From the NCBI RefSeq assembly GCF_001702265.1, contig NZ_MAUE01000012.1:442172-506171 (forward strand): DNA of 64,000 bases, given 5' to 3'. Below, piece by piece: positions 55,207-64,000 of this stretch. Positions within the stretch are counted from its first letter, which is position 1; each line of letters opens with the position of its first letter. Below the pieces are notes generated by a model. The model had not been told where the DNA came from, made no database searches, and worked only from the letters and a program-made list of their open reading frames with translations. Both the position numbers and the translations under genes were made by a program. Source of the stretch: Pseudomonas aylmerensis (lineage in GTDB: Bacteria; Pseudomonadota; Gammaproteobacteria; Pseudomonadales; Pseudomonadaceae).

Positions 55207-55926
55207 TTATTGCGCCTTGCGCGGAATCAGCACAACCTGCGCCGGAATATTCTTCAGAATCTGCCGGTGGATCTTCAGGTCATACCCCGAATCAATTCGC
55301 TTCACCCGTTTGGTCAGCAACGTGGCCAACCACGGGTAATCCTGCGTGCGCGGCGCCTGGATGCTCACGTCGCACTGGTAATTCACCACGTCGGTAGCGA
55401 TGGCATCGAGTTGATGGCGCAGCGCTTCAATGTCGGTGAGGTTCAGCGCCACGGTGGTGCTTTGCGCGGCCGGGTCGATGACCTTGGCGGCAGGCTTGGC
55501 TTCGGCGGCCTTGAGGGCGGCCTCGGCCTTGTCCAACTCGGCTTTGCGCGCATGGGTGATGGCGCTGTTGACGCCGCCGGTCAGGGCCGGCGCCTTGGGC
55601 ATCAGCGCACGGGCACGGCTCAAGGCAGTGGCGGCGGCGTTGACGTCACCTTTTTGCAGCACGATCTGGCTGCGCTGCAGGTAGGCCTCGGCCAGCTGAC
55701 GTTGGTAAGTCTCCAGGGCCGGGTCGTTGGGCGACTGGGCCTGCAACGCGGCCAATTGGTCTTCGGCGGTGGCCAGCTCACTGCTGGCCAGGTTTTGCTC
55801 CAGCTGTGCGATGGCCGCAGCGCGCGCGTCCGGGGCCTCTGGGGCGGCGGGCGGTGTGCTTTGACAGGCGCCCAGCAGCAGGGAAAATGCGGCAAGGAGC
55901 AGATAACGGGAGGTGAACAGCTTCAT
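55207..55926 (-). CDS. Lipoprotein with coiled-coil/TPR-like region (PA5502-like)
   Basis: This 239-residue protein has a lipobox (LLLGACQS, Cys21) and a helical Ala/Leu/Gln-rich segment resembling TPR repeats (about 35-165). A C-terminal region (VNYQCDVSIQAPRTQDYPWLA...) has one further Cys. Function is unknown. It lies 37 bp beyond the end of znuB on the same strand, so it may be transcribed with zur-znuCB. Confidence 0.82.
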   Translation of the reverse strand: MKLFTSRYLLLAAFSLLLGACQSTPPAAPEAPDARAAAIAQLEQNLASSELATAEDQLAALQAQSPNDPALETYQRQLAEAYLQRSQIVLQKGDVNAAATALSRARALMPKAPALTGGVNSAITHARKAELDKAEAALKAAEAKPAAKVIDPAAQSTTVALNLTDIEALRHQLDAIATDVVNYQCDVSIQAPRTQDYPWLATLLTKRVKRIDSGYDLKIHRQILKNIPAQVVLIPRKAQ

Positions 55927-55963
55927 TCCTGCGACTCTCTATTTGCGCAAAAAGCGAGCAAGT

Positions 55964-56752
55964 CTACACCCCTCGACGGGGCAGGACAAAACTCAGCAGA
56001 AACAGGGCGGCGGCCGTGACCACAATTGACGGCCCGGCCGGCGTGTCCTTGAACCAGGACAACGCCAGGCCCCCACACACGGCGAGCATCCCCAGCAGGC
56101 TGGCGCCGATGGCCATCTGCTCGGGTGAGCGGGCGTGGCGCTGGGCGGCGGCGGCTGGGATGATCAGCAGCGATGTGATCAACAATACGCCGACAATCTT
56201 CATCGCGACAGCAATCACCACGGCGATCAACAACATCAGCGCCATGCGCAGGGTCGGCACGGGCAGCCCTTCCACCGTGGCCAGCTCTTCATGCACGGTG
56301 ATCGCCAGCAGCGGACGCCACAGGGCGACCAGCAACACCAGCACGACGGCGCTGCCGCCGAGGATCCAGGCAAGGTCGGTCGGGCTGATCGCCAGCAGAT
56401 CACCGAACAGGTAGGCCATCAGGTCGATGCGCACTTCATGCATGAAGCTGAGCACCACCAGCCCCAGCGACAGTGTGCTGGGCGCCAGGATGCCCAGCAG
56501 CGTGTCGGAGGCCAGCGGCTGGCGCTGCTGCAGGGTCACCAGCAGCACCGCCAGCAGCAGGCAGCCTACGGTCACGGCGATGGTCGGGCTCACATCCAGC
56601 AAAAAGCCCATGGCCACCCCCAGCAGCGCGGCGTGGGACAGGGTGTCGCCGAAATAGGCCATGCGTCGCCAGACCACGAACGAGCCCAGCGGGCCCGCCA
56701 CCAGCGCCAAAGCCAAGCCTGCCAGCAGGGCGTAGAGCAGAAAATCAGCCAT
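55964..56752 (-). CDS. znuB: Zinc ABC transporter permease ZnuB
   Basis: This 262-residue protein has about eight membrane helices, typical of the metal ABC-3 family ([50 protein letters not shown]). I chose ATG 56752, giving an 8-nt overlap with the znuC end. It forms the zinc channel with ZnuC. Confidence 0.95.
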   Translation of the reverse strand: MADFLLYALLAGLALALVAGPLGSFVVWRRMAYFGDTLSHAALLGVAMGFLLDVSPTIAVTVGCLLLAVLLVTLQQRQPLASDTLLGILAPSTLSLGLVVLSFMHEVRIDLMAYLFGDLLAISPTDLAWILGGSAVVLVLLVALWRPLLAITVHEELATVEGLPVPTLRMALMLLIAVVIAVAMKIVGVLLITSLLIIPAAAAQRHARSPEQMAIGASLLGMLAVCGGLALSWFKDTPAGPSIVVTAAALFLLSFVLPRRGV

Positions 56753-57530
56753 GCTTGCAGCTATCTCCGTGAACGTGGGTGTGAGGTGCGGTGGGGTCGT
56801 CGACCACGGCGCCATGCAGGTCATGGGCGTGGTCGTGATGGTGGTGGTAGATCGCCAGGCTCTGGGCATTCTTGCCGAACAACTCGACGAACGCCGGGTC
56901 GCCGCTGACCTGTTCCGGGTGACCTGAGCAGCAGACGTGGCGATTCAGGCACACCACCTGGTCGGTGGTGCTCATTACCAGGTGCAGGTCGTGGGAGACC
57001 ATCAGCACGCCGCAGCCATGGCGGTCGCGCAGGCGGGTGATCAGGCTGTACAGCTCGGCCTGGCCGGCCACGTCGACGCCTTGCACGGGCTCATCGAGTA
57101 CCAGCAGTTCCGGCTCGCGCAGCAGGGCGCGGGCCAGCAGCACGCGCTGCATCTCGCCACCGGAGATGCTCTGCACGGGGCTGTCGATGACTTGTTCGGC
57201 GCCGACTTCCTTGAGCGCGGCCTGGGCGCGAGTGCGATCCACGCCGGGGACCAGGCGCAGAAAGCGCAGGACCGACAGCGGCAAGGTCGGGTCCACGTGC
57301 AGTTTTTGCGGCATGTAGCCGACGCGCAGCTTGGGCTTGCGCCACACGCTGCCGGTGTCGGGCTTGAGCAGGCCGAGCACGGCGCGCACCAGGGTGGTCT
57401 TGCCGGCGCCATTCGGGCCGATCAGCGTGACGATCTGTCCTGGTTCCACACTCAGCGCGATGTTATCCAGCACGTTTTGCCCGGCGAACGTGACCCCAAC
57501 CTGCTCCAGGCGGATTAACGCGTTGCTCAT
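56745..57530 (-). CDS. znuC: Zinc ABC transporter ATP-binding protein ZnuC
   Basis: This 261-residue ATPase has Walker [10 protein letters not shown], signature SISGGEMQR and Walker [14 protein letters not shown] His-rich C-terminal tail ([13 protein letters not shown] and later [11 protein letters not shown]) may bind zinc. ATG 57530 overlaps the zur stop (TGATG). Confidence 0.95.
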   Translation of the reverse strand: MSNALIRLEQVGVTFAGQNVLDNIALSVEPGQIVTLIGPNGAGKTTLVRAVLGLLKPDTGSVWRKPKLRVGYMPQKLHVDPTLPLSVLRFLRLVPGVDRTRAQAALKEVGAEQVIDSPVQSISGGEMQRVLLARALLREPELLVLDEPVQGVDVAGQAELYSLITRLRDRHGCGVLMVSHDLHLVMSTTDQVVCLNRHVCCSGHPEQVSGDPAFVELFGKNAQSLAIYHHHHDHAHDLHGAVVDDPTAPHTHVHGDSCKHG

Positions 57531-58012
57531 CAAGCCCCCTGGCAGCCCGAGCAGAGACCGACCACTTCGACCGTCTGCCCTTCGACCTGGAAGCCGACGT
57601 CGGCGGAGCTCTTGATGATGGCGTCGCTGATGCTTTTTTGTTCAAGTTCGATGGCGGCGTGGCATTCGCGGCAGATCAGGAATTGGCCCTGATGCGCGTG
57701 TTCCGGGTGATTGCAGCCAACAAAGGCGTTGAGCGAGGCGATGCGGTGCACCAGGCCGTTTTCCAGCAGGAAATCCAGCGCGCGGTACACGGTAGGCGGC
57801 GCCGCGCGGCGACCGTCCTGCTCGCTGAGCACGCCAAGGATGTCGTAGGCACCCAGCGGCTTGTGGCTTTGCCACACCAGCTCCAGCACCCGGCGACGCA
57901 AGGCAGTCAGGCGCAGGCCCTTCTGTGTGCACAGGGTATCGGCCTCCGACAGCGCGGTGTGCACGCAGTGAGAGTGGTCGTGGGGACGGCTGGCAAGCGG
58001 TGTTTTAGGCAT
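57530..58012 (-). CDS. zur: Zinc uptake regulator Zur (Np20, Fur family)
   Basis: This 160-residue Fur-family repressor has a winged helix ([25 protein letters not shown]) and structural zinc cysteines CREC and CSGC. An N-terminal His/Cys segment (HDHSHCVH) is present. It represses znu genes when zinc is plentiful. It heads the operon zur-znuC-znuB and is divergent from znuA. Confidence 0.95.
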   Translation of the reverse strand: MPKTPLASRPHDHSHCVHTALSEADTLCTQKGLRLTALRRRVLELVWQSHKPLGAYDILGVLSEQDGRRAAPPTVYRALDFLLENGLVHRIASLNAFVGCNHPEHAHQGQFLICRECHAAIELEQKSISDAIIKSSADVGFQVEGQTVEVVGLCSGCQGA

Positions 58013-58079
58013 GAGCGGCGACAGATATTTGATAGAGACGTTATTATGTTACCCGTTCCTACGTCATTGAGTGGTCATC
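58013..58079. promoter_or_regulatory. zur/znuA divergent promoter with possible Zur box
   Basis: The 67-bp gap contains GTTATTATGTTAC (58040-58052), an AT-rich partly symmetric element resembling Zur boxes of the GTTATA-ATAAC type. Symmetry is imperfect, so the call is tentative. Zinc-responsive control of both directions is expected from the family. Confidence 0.4.
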
Positions 58080-59000
58080 GTGTCCCGACTTTTTCCCGTT
58101 TTTGTCGTATTTGTCACCAGTTTGTTCATTACCGCTACCGCTCAGGCCGAGGTCAAGGTGCTGACCAGCATCAAGCCGTTGCAGCTGATTGCCGCGGCTG
58201 TGCAGGACGGCGTGGCGATTCCGGAGGTGCTGTTGCCGCCGGGTGCCTCGCCGCATAACTATGCCTTGCGCCCATCCGACGTACGGCGCGTGCAGTCGGT
58301 GGACCTGCTCTACTGGATTGGTCCGGATATGGAGAGTTTCCTGCCCCGCGTGCTCAAAGGTCGTACGGCGCCGACGGTCGCGGTACAAGACCTGCCGGGC
58401 ATGAAACTGCGCCGTTTCGCCGAAGATAGCCATTCGCACGCCGACGATGCCGACGAACATGACCACGATCACCGTCCAGGCAGCCTGGATGCCCACCTGT
58501 GGCTGTCGACGGTCAACGCACGGGTGATCGCCGCGCGCATGGCGACTGACCTCAGTGCCGCCGATCCGGAAAATGCCGCGCGTTACCAGAGCAACGTGAA
58601 GGCCTTCGACGAGCGCCTGGACGCCCTGGACGCGCGCTTGAAAGCCCGCCTGGCGCCAATCGGCAACAAGCCTTACTTTGTGTTCCACGAAGCCTTTGAT
58701 TATTTCGAAGAGGCCTACGGTCTCAAGCATGCCGGCGTGTTCAGCGTGGCCGCCGAGGTTCAGCCGGGTGCCCAGCATGTGGCGGCGATGCGCACGCGCC
58801 TGCAGGAAGTGGGCAAGACGTGCGTGTTCAGTGAGCCGCCGTTGCGTCCGCGACTGGCTGAAACGCTGGTCGCCGGCCTGCCGGTGAAGCTGGCGGAGTT
58901 GGATGCGCTGGGTGGTTACACGCCGGCTACCGCCCAGGGTTACGAGCAGGTGCTGGAGAAGTTGGGGAATGACTTGGCGGGGTGCCTGGAGTCGCTCTGA
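58080..59000 (+). CDS. znuA: Zinc-binding periplasmic protein ZnuA
   Basis: This 306-residue metal-binding protein has a signal peptide (about 1-22, AQA/EV). The His/Asp-rich loop HSHADDADEHDHDHRPG (about residue 118) and zinc-ligand histidines in PHNYALRPSD, DAHLWLS and FHEAFDY are present. I chose GTG 58080 (V/MSRLFPVFV) on family start; GTG 58071 is an alternative. Confidence 0.94.
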   Translation: MSRLFPVFVVFVTSLFITATAQAEVKVLTSIKPLQLIAAAVQDGVAIPEVLLPPGASPHNYALRPSDVRRVQSVDLLYWIGPDMESFLPRVLKGRTAPTVAVQDLPGMKLRRFAEDSHSHADDADEHDHDHRPGSLDAHLWLSTVNARVIAARMATDLSAADPENAARYQSNVKAFDERLDALDARLKARLAPIGNKPYFVFHEAFDYFEEAYGLKHAGVFSVAAEVQPGAQHVAAMRTRLQEVGKTCVFSEPPLRPRLAETLVAGLPVKLAELDALGGYTPATAQGYEQVLEKLGNDLAGCLESL

Positions 59001-59016
59001 CCGCTGCACCGATCTC

Positions 59017-59042
59017 CTGTGGGAGCTGGCTTGCTCCCACAG
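59017..59042. terminator. Compact single-REP hairpin between znuA and thrB
   Basis: CTGTGGGAGC pairs with GCTCCCACAG around TGGCTT. It is the minimal form of the REP sequence and lies between convergent genes. No T-tract follows. Confidence 0.6.
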
Positions 59043-59057
59043 TGACCGAGTAGATCT

Positions 59058-60011
59058 TTAAAGCGCGAACGGCAGGTGAACGGTGACCTGCTGACGCTGC
59101 GCCAGCCGGTGCTCGAACTCCGCCGGGTCGTGGATCAGCACATCTTGGCCTGCGAACGACTCAGCGGCGATCAGGCGGGACAGCCAGAAGCGTACACACG
59201 CTACCCGCAGCATGGTCGGCCACAGCTCCGCTTCCTTGGCCGTGAACGGTCGCAGGCCCGCATAGGCGCCCAGCAGTGCGCGCGCACGTTGCCCATCGAT
59301 CACGCCGTCCACGTCCGAACACCAGTCATTCAGCGCGATCGCCACGTCGTACAGCATCGGGCCCGAGCAGGCGTTGTAGAAGTCGATCAGGCCGGTCAGG
59401 TGCGTGCCTTCGAACATCGCATTGTCGCGGAACAGGTCGGCGTGAACGTTGGCGCGCGGCAGGGCAAGGATGTCGGCCTTGTGGGCTTCGATCTCGGTCA
59501 ATGCCGCTTGCAGCAACTGCTGTTGTGCGTCGTTCAAGTGCGAAATCAGCTGCGCACCTTCGCTGAGCATCCAGTCCAGCCCGCGATCGGTCTTGCGCTC
59601 CAGCACCTTCTCGCCCTGCGTCGCCAGGTGCAGGTGGCCCAGCAGGTCACCGACCTGGGCGCAGTGCTGCGCATTGGCGTCCTTGATGTGCTTGCCGGCC
59701 AGGCGCGGTTGTAACAGCGCCGGTTTGCCTTTCAGCTCGCGCAACGCGACGCCGTCGGTGGTGCGCAAGGCGTAAGGCACCGGCAGGTCGGCGTCGTGGA
59801 GCACGTCGAGCAGCTCGATGAAGAATGGCATTTCTGCGACGGGGCCGCGTTCAACCAGGGTCAGGACGAATTCGCCCTGTTCCAGGCTGATAAAGAAATT
59901 GGTGTTTTCGCTACCAGCGGCAATCCCCTGGAAGTCAAGCAGGCGGCCGAGCCCGTAAGGGGCGAGAAAGGTTTCCAGCTCGGGCCGAGCCAGGGGGGTG
60001 AACACAGACAT
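59058..60011 (-). CDS. thrB: Homoserine kinase ThrB (choline kinase-like fold)
   Basis: This 317-residue enzyme phosphorylates homoserine in threonine synthesis. It belongs to the APH/ThrB type used by Pseudomonas rather than the GHMP type of E. coli. Motifs are ENTNFFISL near the N-terminus, the kinase Brenner-like LPRANVHADLFRDN (catalytic Asp) and LIDFYNACSGPMLYDVA. ATG 60011 was chosen (MSVFTPLARPEL). It follows the DUF2782 gene by 56 bp. Confidence 0.95.
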   Translation of the reverse strand: MSVFTPLARPELETFLAPYGLGRLLDFQGIAAGSENTNFFISLEQGEFVLTLVERGPVAEMPFFIELLDVLHDADLPVPYALRTTDGVALRELKGKPALLQPRLAGKHIKDANAQHCAQVGDLLGHLHLATQGEKVLERKTDRGLDWMLSEGAQLISHLNDAQQQLLQAALTEIEAHKADILALPRANVHADLFRDNAMFEGTHLTGLIDFYNACSGPMLYDVAIALNDWCSDVDGVIDGQRARALLGAYAGLRPFTAKEAELWPTMLRVACVRFWLSRLIAAESFAGQDVLIHDPAEFEHRLAQRQQVTVHLPFAL

Positions 60012-60067
60012 GGTTAAAACTGCCAGTACGGGCGCCGCAGTGCGCGGCGCCAATTTAAGTTAAGAAA

Positions 60068-60358
60068 TCATTTCCATTCGAAGATCTTCCATGACGGGAT
60101 CAGCATATCCGGCTGGTCAGAGCGGATGAAGTTCGCGTCGGTTCCGTCCGCGCGCACCAGGAAGTACGGTGGCGCACCCTTTACGGTCACCTTGATTGCG
60201 TACAGGAAACCGTTTTGGCGGTACTCCTGGATAGTCCGGTCGCCTTCCGTGCGAATGGTAACGTCCGGATCCCCCGAAGGGGCGCTGTCTGCCGCCATGG
60301 CAGCCATCGGAGCGAGTGCAATCAAGCCAGTCAACAGCAGGCGATTGAATGTACGCAT
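60068..60358 (-). CDS. DUF2782 periplasmic protein
   Basis: This 96-residue protein has a signal peptide (about 1-22, AMA/AD). The mature domain contains DVTIRTEGDRTIQEYRQNG and YFLVRADGT, ending WKIFEWK. It is uncharacterised. It is conserved in this place between polA and thrB and divergent from polA by 74 bp. Confidence 0.9.
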   Translation of the reverse strand: MRTFNRLLLTGLIALAPMAAMAADSAPSGDPDVTIRTEGDRTIQEYRQNGFLYAIKVTVKGAPPYFLVRADGTDANFIRSDQPDMLIPSWKIFEWK

Positions 60359-60432
60359 GATAACCTTGTCCCTTTGTCGTCATTGGTCCGGCTATTCTAG
60401 CGCCTGACCCGCCGAAAAGGTTGATCCTGCTC

Positions 60433-63228
60433 ATGAGCCAAGCCCCCCTCGTCCTGGTGGACGGTTCTTCTTATCTGTACCGCGCCTTCCACGCGCTTCC
60501 ACCGCTGACCACCTCCAAAGGCCTGCCGACCGGTGCGGTCAAGGGCGTGTTGAACATGCTCAAAAGCCTGCGCAAGCAGTACCCGGACAGCCCGTTCGCG
60601 GTGGTGTTCGACGCCAAGGGGGGGACCTTTCGCGATGAGATGTACGCCGAATACAAGGCCAACCGCCCGAGCATGCCCGATGACATGCGCCTGCAAATCG
60701 AGCCTCTGCACCAGAGCGTGATCGCGCTGGGCTTCCCGTTGCTGTGCGTCGAAGGCGTCGAGGCCGATGACGTGATCGGCACGTTGGCCCGCAGCAGCGC
60801 GGCCGCCAGCCGCCCGGTGGTGATTTCTACCGGTGACAAGGACATGGCCCAGCTGGTGGACGGGCACATTACCTTGGTCAACACCATGACCGGTAGTTCG
60901 ATGGACATCGAGGGCGTAAAGGAGAAATTCGGCGTCGCTCCGGAGCAGATCATCGACTATCTGGCGTTGATGGGCGATTCGTCCGACAACATTCCGGGCG
61001 TCCCGGGCATTGGTCCGAAGACCGCTTCCGGCCTGTTGGTAGGCGTGAATGGCGGCCTCAAAGAGCTGTATGAGCAGCTGGATATCGTGCCGACCCTGCC
61101 GATCCGTGGCGCCAAGACGTTGCCGGCCAAGCTCGAGGAGCACCGGGAGATGGCGTTCCTGTCCTATCAACTGGCAACGATCAAGGTCGATGTGCCGCTG
61201 GACGTGGGCCTGGATGATTTGCACCTGATCGAGCCGGATCGCGAAAAACTGCTGGAGCTGTACACCCTGCTGGAGTTCAAGAGCTGGATCGACGAGATTC
61301 AGCGCGATGCCAAGCGCGTCGAACTCAAGGCTTCCGCCGACGTGGTGCCTGCCGCCGCTGATCTTCTCGAAGCGATGCCTGCGACGCCCGTCGAAACGAA
61401 CTACACCACGATCCTCGACCAGGCGACCTTCGACACCTGGCTGAAGAAGCTCAATGCTGCAAAATTGTTCGCGTTCGACACCGAGACCACCGGGATCGAT
61501 GCCCAGCAAGCGCAGCTGGTCGGGGTATCCTTCGCTGTAGAGCCTCACGAAGCTGCCTACATCCCGCTGACGCATTCCTACATCGGTGCGCCGCAGCAGC
61601 TGGACCGCGACACCGTGTTGGTGGCGTTGAAGCCACTGCTGGAGGACCCGACCAAGCTCAAGGTCGGCCAGCACGCTAAATTCGACATGAACATCCTGGC
61701 CAACTGCGCCATCGGCGGCGACCCTGCCCAGGGCATTACCGTGCGAGGTATTGCCTTCGACACCATGCTTGAGTCCTACGTGCTGAACTCCACCGCGACC
61801 CGGCACGACATGGACAGCCTGGCGAAGAAGTACCTGGACTACGACACCGTCAGCTTCCAGGACATCGCCGGCAAGGGCGCCAAGCAGTTGACCTTCGACC
61901 AGATCCCGCTGGAGCAGGCGGGCCCTTATGCCGCCGAAGACGCCGACGTGACGCTGCGCTTGCATCAGGCCCTGCACGCGCAACTGGCGGCCATCCCGAG
62001 CCTGGCCAGTGTGCTGACGGATATCGAAATCCCGTTGGTGCCGGTGCTGGCGCGTATCGAGCGCCAGGGCGCGCTGGTGGACAAGGATCTGCTGGGCATC
62101 CAGAGCATTGAACTGGGCGACAAGATGGTCGAGCTGGAACGCCAGGCGTTCGAGATTGCCGGTGAGGCGTTCAACCTGGGGTCGCCCAAGCAGCTCGGCG
62201 CGATTCTCTACGAGAAACTCGGCCTGCCGGTGCTGAAGAAGACCGGCAAGGGCCAGGCGTCCACGGCTGAAGAAGTGTTGGCCAAGTTGGCCGAAGATGA
62301 CTTCCTGTTGCCCAAGGTCCTGATGCAGTACCGCAGCATGAGCAAGCTGAAAAGCACCTACACCGATCGTCTGCCAGAGCAGATCAACCCGCGTACCGGG
62401 CGCATTCACACGTCTTATCATCAGGCCGTGGCCGCGACCGGGCGCTTGTCGTCCAGCGACCCGAACCTGCAGAACATCCCCGTGCGCACCGCCGAAGGAC
62501 GGCGGATCCGCCAGGCGTTTGTCGCGCCCAAGGGCTACAAACTGCTGGCGGCGGACTATTCGCAGATCGAGCTGCGGATCATGGCGCACCTGTCCAAGGA
62601 CGAGGGGCTGATGAATGCGTTCCGCAACGACCTGGACGTGCACACTGCGACGGCGGCTGAAGTGTTCAAGGTTGAATTGGCACAGGTCACGTCCAACCAG
62701 CGTCGCAGTGCCAAGGCGATCAACTTCGGCCTGATCTACGGCATGGGCGCGCAGAAGCTCGGCAAGGACATCGGCGTCGACACCAAGACCGCCAAGGCCT
62801 ATATCGATGTTTACTTTGCCCGCTATCCGGGCGTGCGCGAGTACATGGAGCGCACGCGTGCCCAGGCTGCCGACCAGGGCTACGTGGAAACCTTCTTCGG
62901 TCGCCGGCTGTACCTGCCGGATATCAATTCCAACAAGCCCCAGGAGCGCGCGGCCGCCGAACGCACGGCGATCAACGCGCCGATGCAGGGCACGGCGGCA
63001 GACATCATCAAGAAGGCCATGGTGCTGGTGGATAACTGGCTGACCGAATCGGGCCTGGATGCCAAGGTCATCCTGCAGGTGCACGATGAATTGGTGCTGG
63101 AGGTGCGTGAGGACCTGGTAGCAGCCGTCAGCGAGAAGATCCGCGAGTACATGAGCGCGGCGGCGCAATTGGATGTGCCGTTGGTAGTGGACGTAGGCGT
63201 GGGCGACAACTGGGACGAGGCCCACTGA
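60433..63228 (+). CDS. polA: DNA polymerase I
   Basis: This 931-residue protein has the 5'-3' exonuclease domain (about 1-290; VLVDGSSYLYRAFHA, GDKDMAQLV), the 3'-5' proofreading domain with Asp349 and Glu351 in FDTETTG, and the polymerase domain. The metal aspartates are Asp708 (DYSQIELR) and Asp885 (VHDELVLEV). Proofreading residues are intact. It replaces RNA primers and fills repair gaps. I chose ATG 60433; an upstream in-frame TTG is unlikely. A terminator-like stem follows. Confidence 0.98.
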   Translation: MSQAPLVLVDGSSYLYRAFHALPPLTTSKGLPTGAVKGVLNMLKSLRKQYPDSPFAVVFDAKGGTFRDEMYAEYKANRPSMPDDMRLQIEPLHQSVIALGFPLLCVEGVEADDVIGTLARSSAAASRPVVISTGDKDMAQLVDGHITLVNTMTGSSMDIEGVKEKFGVAPEQIIDYLALMGDSSDNIPGVPGIGPKTASGLLVGVNGGLKELYEQLDIVPTLPIRGAKTLPAKLEEHREMAFLSYQLATIKVDVPLDVGLDDLHLIEPDREKLLELYTLLEFKSWIDEIQRDAKRVELKASADVVPAAADLLEAMPATPVETNYTTILDQATFDTWLKKLNAAKLFAFDTETTGIDAQQAQLVGVSFAVEPHEAAYIPLTHSYIGAPQQLDRDTVLVALKPLLEDPTKLKVGQHAKFDMNILANCAIGGDPAQGITVRGIAFDTMLESYVLNSTATRHDMDSLAKKYLDYDTVSFQDIAGKGAKQLTFDQIPLEQAGPYAAEDADVTLRLHQALHAQLAAIPSLASVLTDIEIPLVPVLARIERQGALVDKDLLGIQSIELGDKMVELERQAFEIAGEAFNLGSPKQLGAILYEKLGLPVLKKTGKGQASTAEEVLAKLAEDDFLLPKVLMQYRSMSKLKSTYTDRLPEQINPRTGRIHTSYHQAVAATGRLSSSDPNLQNIPVRTAEGRRIRQAFVAPKGYKLLAADYSQIELRIMAHLSKDEGLMNAFRNDLDVHTATAAEVFKVELAQVTSNQRRSAKAINFGLIYGMGAQKLGKDIGVDTKTAKAYIDVYFARYPGVREYMERTRAQAADQGYVETFFGRRLYLPDINSNKPQERAAAERTAINAPMQGTAADIIKKAMVLVDNWLTESGLDAKVILQVHDELVLEVREDLVAAVSEKIREYMSAAAQLDVPLVVDVGVGDNWDEAH

Positions 63229-63240
63229 TTCCGGGCCTTT

Positions 63241-63261
63241 GCCGCCACCCTAGGTGGTGGC
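63241..63261 (+). terminator. Hairpin after polA
   Basis: GCCGCCACC (63241-63249) pairs with GGTGGTGGC (63253-63261) with one G-U pair. It lies 12 nt after the polA stop. There is no strong T-tract. Confidence 0.5.
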
Positions 63262-63320
63262 AGAGTGCTTTAATCCAGAAAACGCCGTGGGTTATTACCA
63301 ATAGTTTTTTGAACGTGCCG

Positions 63321-63348
63321 GAACTTAACCCATGAAATGCAACTCAGA
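63321..63348 (+). promoter_or_regulatory. AlgU (sigma-22)-type promoter of the polA-engB small RNA
   Basis: GAACTT (63321-63326), 17-bp spacer and TCAGA (63344-63348). This -35/spacer/-10 set is the same as at osmC (25073). In P. aeruginosa the ErsA small RNA at this locus is reported to be AlgU-dependent, so the match supports the call. The start is predicted near 63355. Confidence 0.75.
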
Positions 63349-63354
63349 GTTACT

Positions 63355-63484
63355 GAATGGGTGGTGAAGCCCTTCAATGCTCCTATGTTGTGTTAAGTGT
63401 TGGCAGATATCTGGACCCCGCCCTAGCGGTCCGGAACTTGAACCCCGAACTTCCCCTCCCCATACGAAGTCCGGGGTTTTTTTT
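63355..63484 (+). ncRNA. ersA: ErsA small RNA (Spot 42 position)
   Basis: This region between polA and engB is where Pseudomonas encodes ErsA, the positional counterpart of Spot 42. The predicted length, about 130 nt, fits the reported roughly 132 nt. It shows a GGACC...GGTCC hairpin (63413-63432) and an intrinsic terminator. The terminator loop carries an unpaired CCCTCCCC stretch likely to pair with targets, as UCCCC does in ErsA with algC mRNA. Ends are predicted, not mapped. Confidence 0.8.
63443..63484 (+). terminator. Intrinsic terminator of the ErsA small RNA
   Basis: CCCCGAACTTC (63443-63453) pairs with GAAGTCCGGGG (63466-63476) with one mismatch, followed by eight T (63477-63484). 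The loop is C-rich. It lies 13 bp before the engB stop, so it may also hinder engB transcription from the right. Confidence 0.88.
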
Positions 63485-63497
63485 GCCCGCAGAAAAG

Positions 63498-64000
63498 TTA
63501 TTCCGCGAGTTCCGCGCCCTTGTCAGCCAATTCCATCCAGCCCGCCAGCACGGTGTAAGCCTCTTCGAGGCCCATGCGCTTTGGCGCCGAGAACAGCTGG
63601 ATGGTGATCGCATCGCCCCAACCCTTACGGATTTCGGACTGCACCTTGAGCAGCGTGTTCTTGGCTGCGCCATAGGTGAGCTTGTCGGCCTTGGTCAGCA
63701 GGATGTGCATCGGCATGCCGCTGGCGACGGCCCAATCGAGCATCAGCAAATCGAAGTCGGTCATTGGATGACGGATGTCCATCATCAGGATCAGGCCTTT
63801 CAAACTCTCCCGGCCACCCAGGTAAGCCTCCAGGTGACGCTGCCAGTGCAGCTTCAGCGGGATAGGTACTTTTGCGTAACCGTAGCCCGGCAGGTCGACC
63901 AGACGCCGATCATCGTCTAGCTTGAAGAAATTGAGCAGCTGCGTGCGGCCCGGGGTTTTCGAGGTGCGCGCCAGGCTGGCATGGGTCAGGGTGTTCAGGG
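63498..64000 (-). CDS. engB: Ribosome biogenesis GTPase EngB (YsxC/YihA), C-terminal part (partial)
   Basis: This gene enters from the right edge. About 167 C-terminal residues are present. The translation includes the G2/G3 region with [15 protein letters not shown], the DxxG of [12 protein letters not shown], and the NKxD-equivalent LLTKADKL motif. EngB assists 50S subunit assembly. The N-terminal P-loop is outside the window. It is convergent with polA and the small RNA. Confidence 0.95.
   Translation of the reverse strand, partial: LNTLTHASLARTSKTPGRTQLLNFFKLDDDRRLVDLPGYGYAKVPIPLKLHWQRHLEAYLGGRESLKGLILMMDIRHPMTDFDLLMLDWAVASGMPMHILLTKADKLTYGAAKNTLLKVQSEIRKGWGDAITIQLFSAPKRMGLEEAYTVLAGWMELADKGAELAE

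Noticed and set aside
60397..63225. 942-codon open frame antisense to polA
   Set aside because: It is the mirror of a highly biased GC-rich coding frame. The product is His/Arg/Gln-rich low-complexity sequence with no family features, while polA is unambiguous.

Overview
This window is the chromosome of a Pseudomonas of the fluorescens/putida lineage. The base composition is GC-rich. The gene order trkA-rsmB-fmt-def, dprA-tsaC-qor-hemF-aroE, trpBA/trpI, prlC, the cox cluster, metNIQ, znu/zur and thrB-polA-engB is, from memory, that of P. putida and P. fluorescens. Many intergenic gaps hold the inverted REP pairs (REPINs, 'GTGGGAGCTGGCTTGCCTGC' type) typical of P. fluorescens. I see no prophage, insertion sequence, CRISPR array, tRNA or rRNA. 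Almost every protein falls in a recognisable family.

Layout. (1) 1-8612 holds translation and housekeeping genes: trkA (partial), rsmB, fmt and def on the minus strand; then a cell-envelope protein that has lost its LysM domain, dprA, tsaC, qor (minus), hemF and aroE. (2) 8726-13927 is a choline-O-sulfate module: SulP transporter, choline-binding protein, choline sulfatase and a divergent LysR regulator. (3) 13959-18716 has a small DOPA-dioxygenase-like gene and a D-galactonate operon, dgoK-dgoA-dgoD-dgoT. (4) 19097-22735 has an RcnB/CigR-like protein and trpBA with its divergent activator trpI. (5) 22732-28752 is a run of small stress and envelope genes: DUF883, dodecin, two DUF1161 paralogues, a luciferase-like oxidoreductase, osmC, lipoproteins and a predicted aminopeptidase. 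It ends in a tandem REP array. (6) 28093-32459 has a HAD phosphatase, a gamma-carbonic anhydrase, prlC, a zinc-ribbon protein and a TpbA-like periplasmic phosphatase. (7) 32733-36583 encodes a three-subunit gluconate-dehydrogenase-type flavocytochrome. (8) 36665-40315 has an SOS-box-controlled radical SAM gene and a carbonic anhydrase/SulP pair. (9) 40446-50017 is the complete aa3/caa3 cytochrome c oxidase cluster with its assembly factors (Cox11, SURF1, a SCO-like protein, heme A and heme O synthases, SCO). (10) 50192-52698 is the methionine ABC importer. (11) 52964-64000 has large catalase katE, a lipoprotein, znuBC-zur/znuA, thrB, a DUF2782 protein, polA, the ErsA/Spot 42-position small RNA and engB (partial).

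Regulation is the richest layer. Sites I could read directly are two matching AlgU (sigma-22) type promoters (osmC and the polA-engB small RNA), a near-perfect LexA box inside a 15-bp perfect inverted repeat, a sigma-S-like -10 upstream of coxB, an Anr/FNR-like dyad upstream of hemF, and several REP-derived terminators between convergent genes. I did not find a whole new system. The best candidates for undescribed biology are the LysM-less envelope protein, the SCO-like CX3C membrane protein inside the cox cluster, the small antisense-oriented DUF2909 gene in the same cluster, the REP array that supplies one gene's 3' end and abuts its neighbour's, and the unclassified acidic protein next to coxB.
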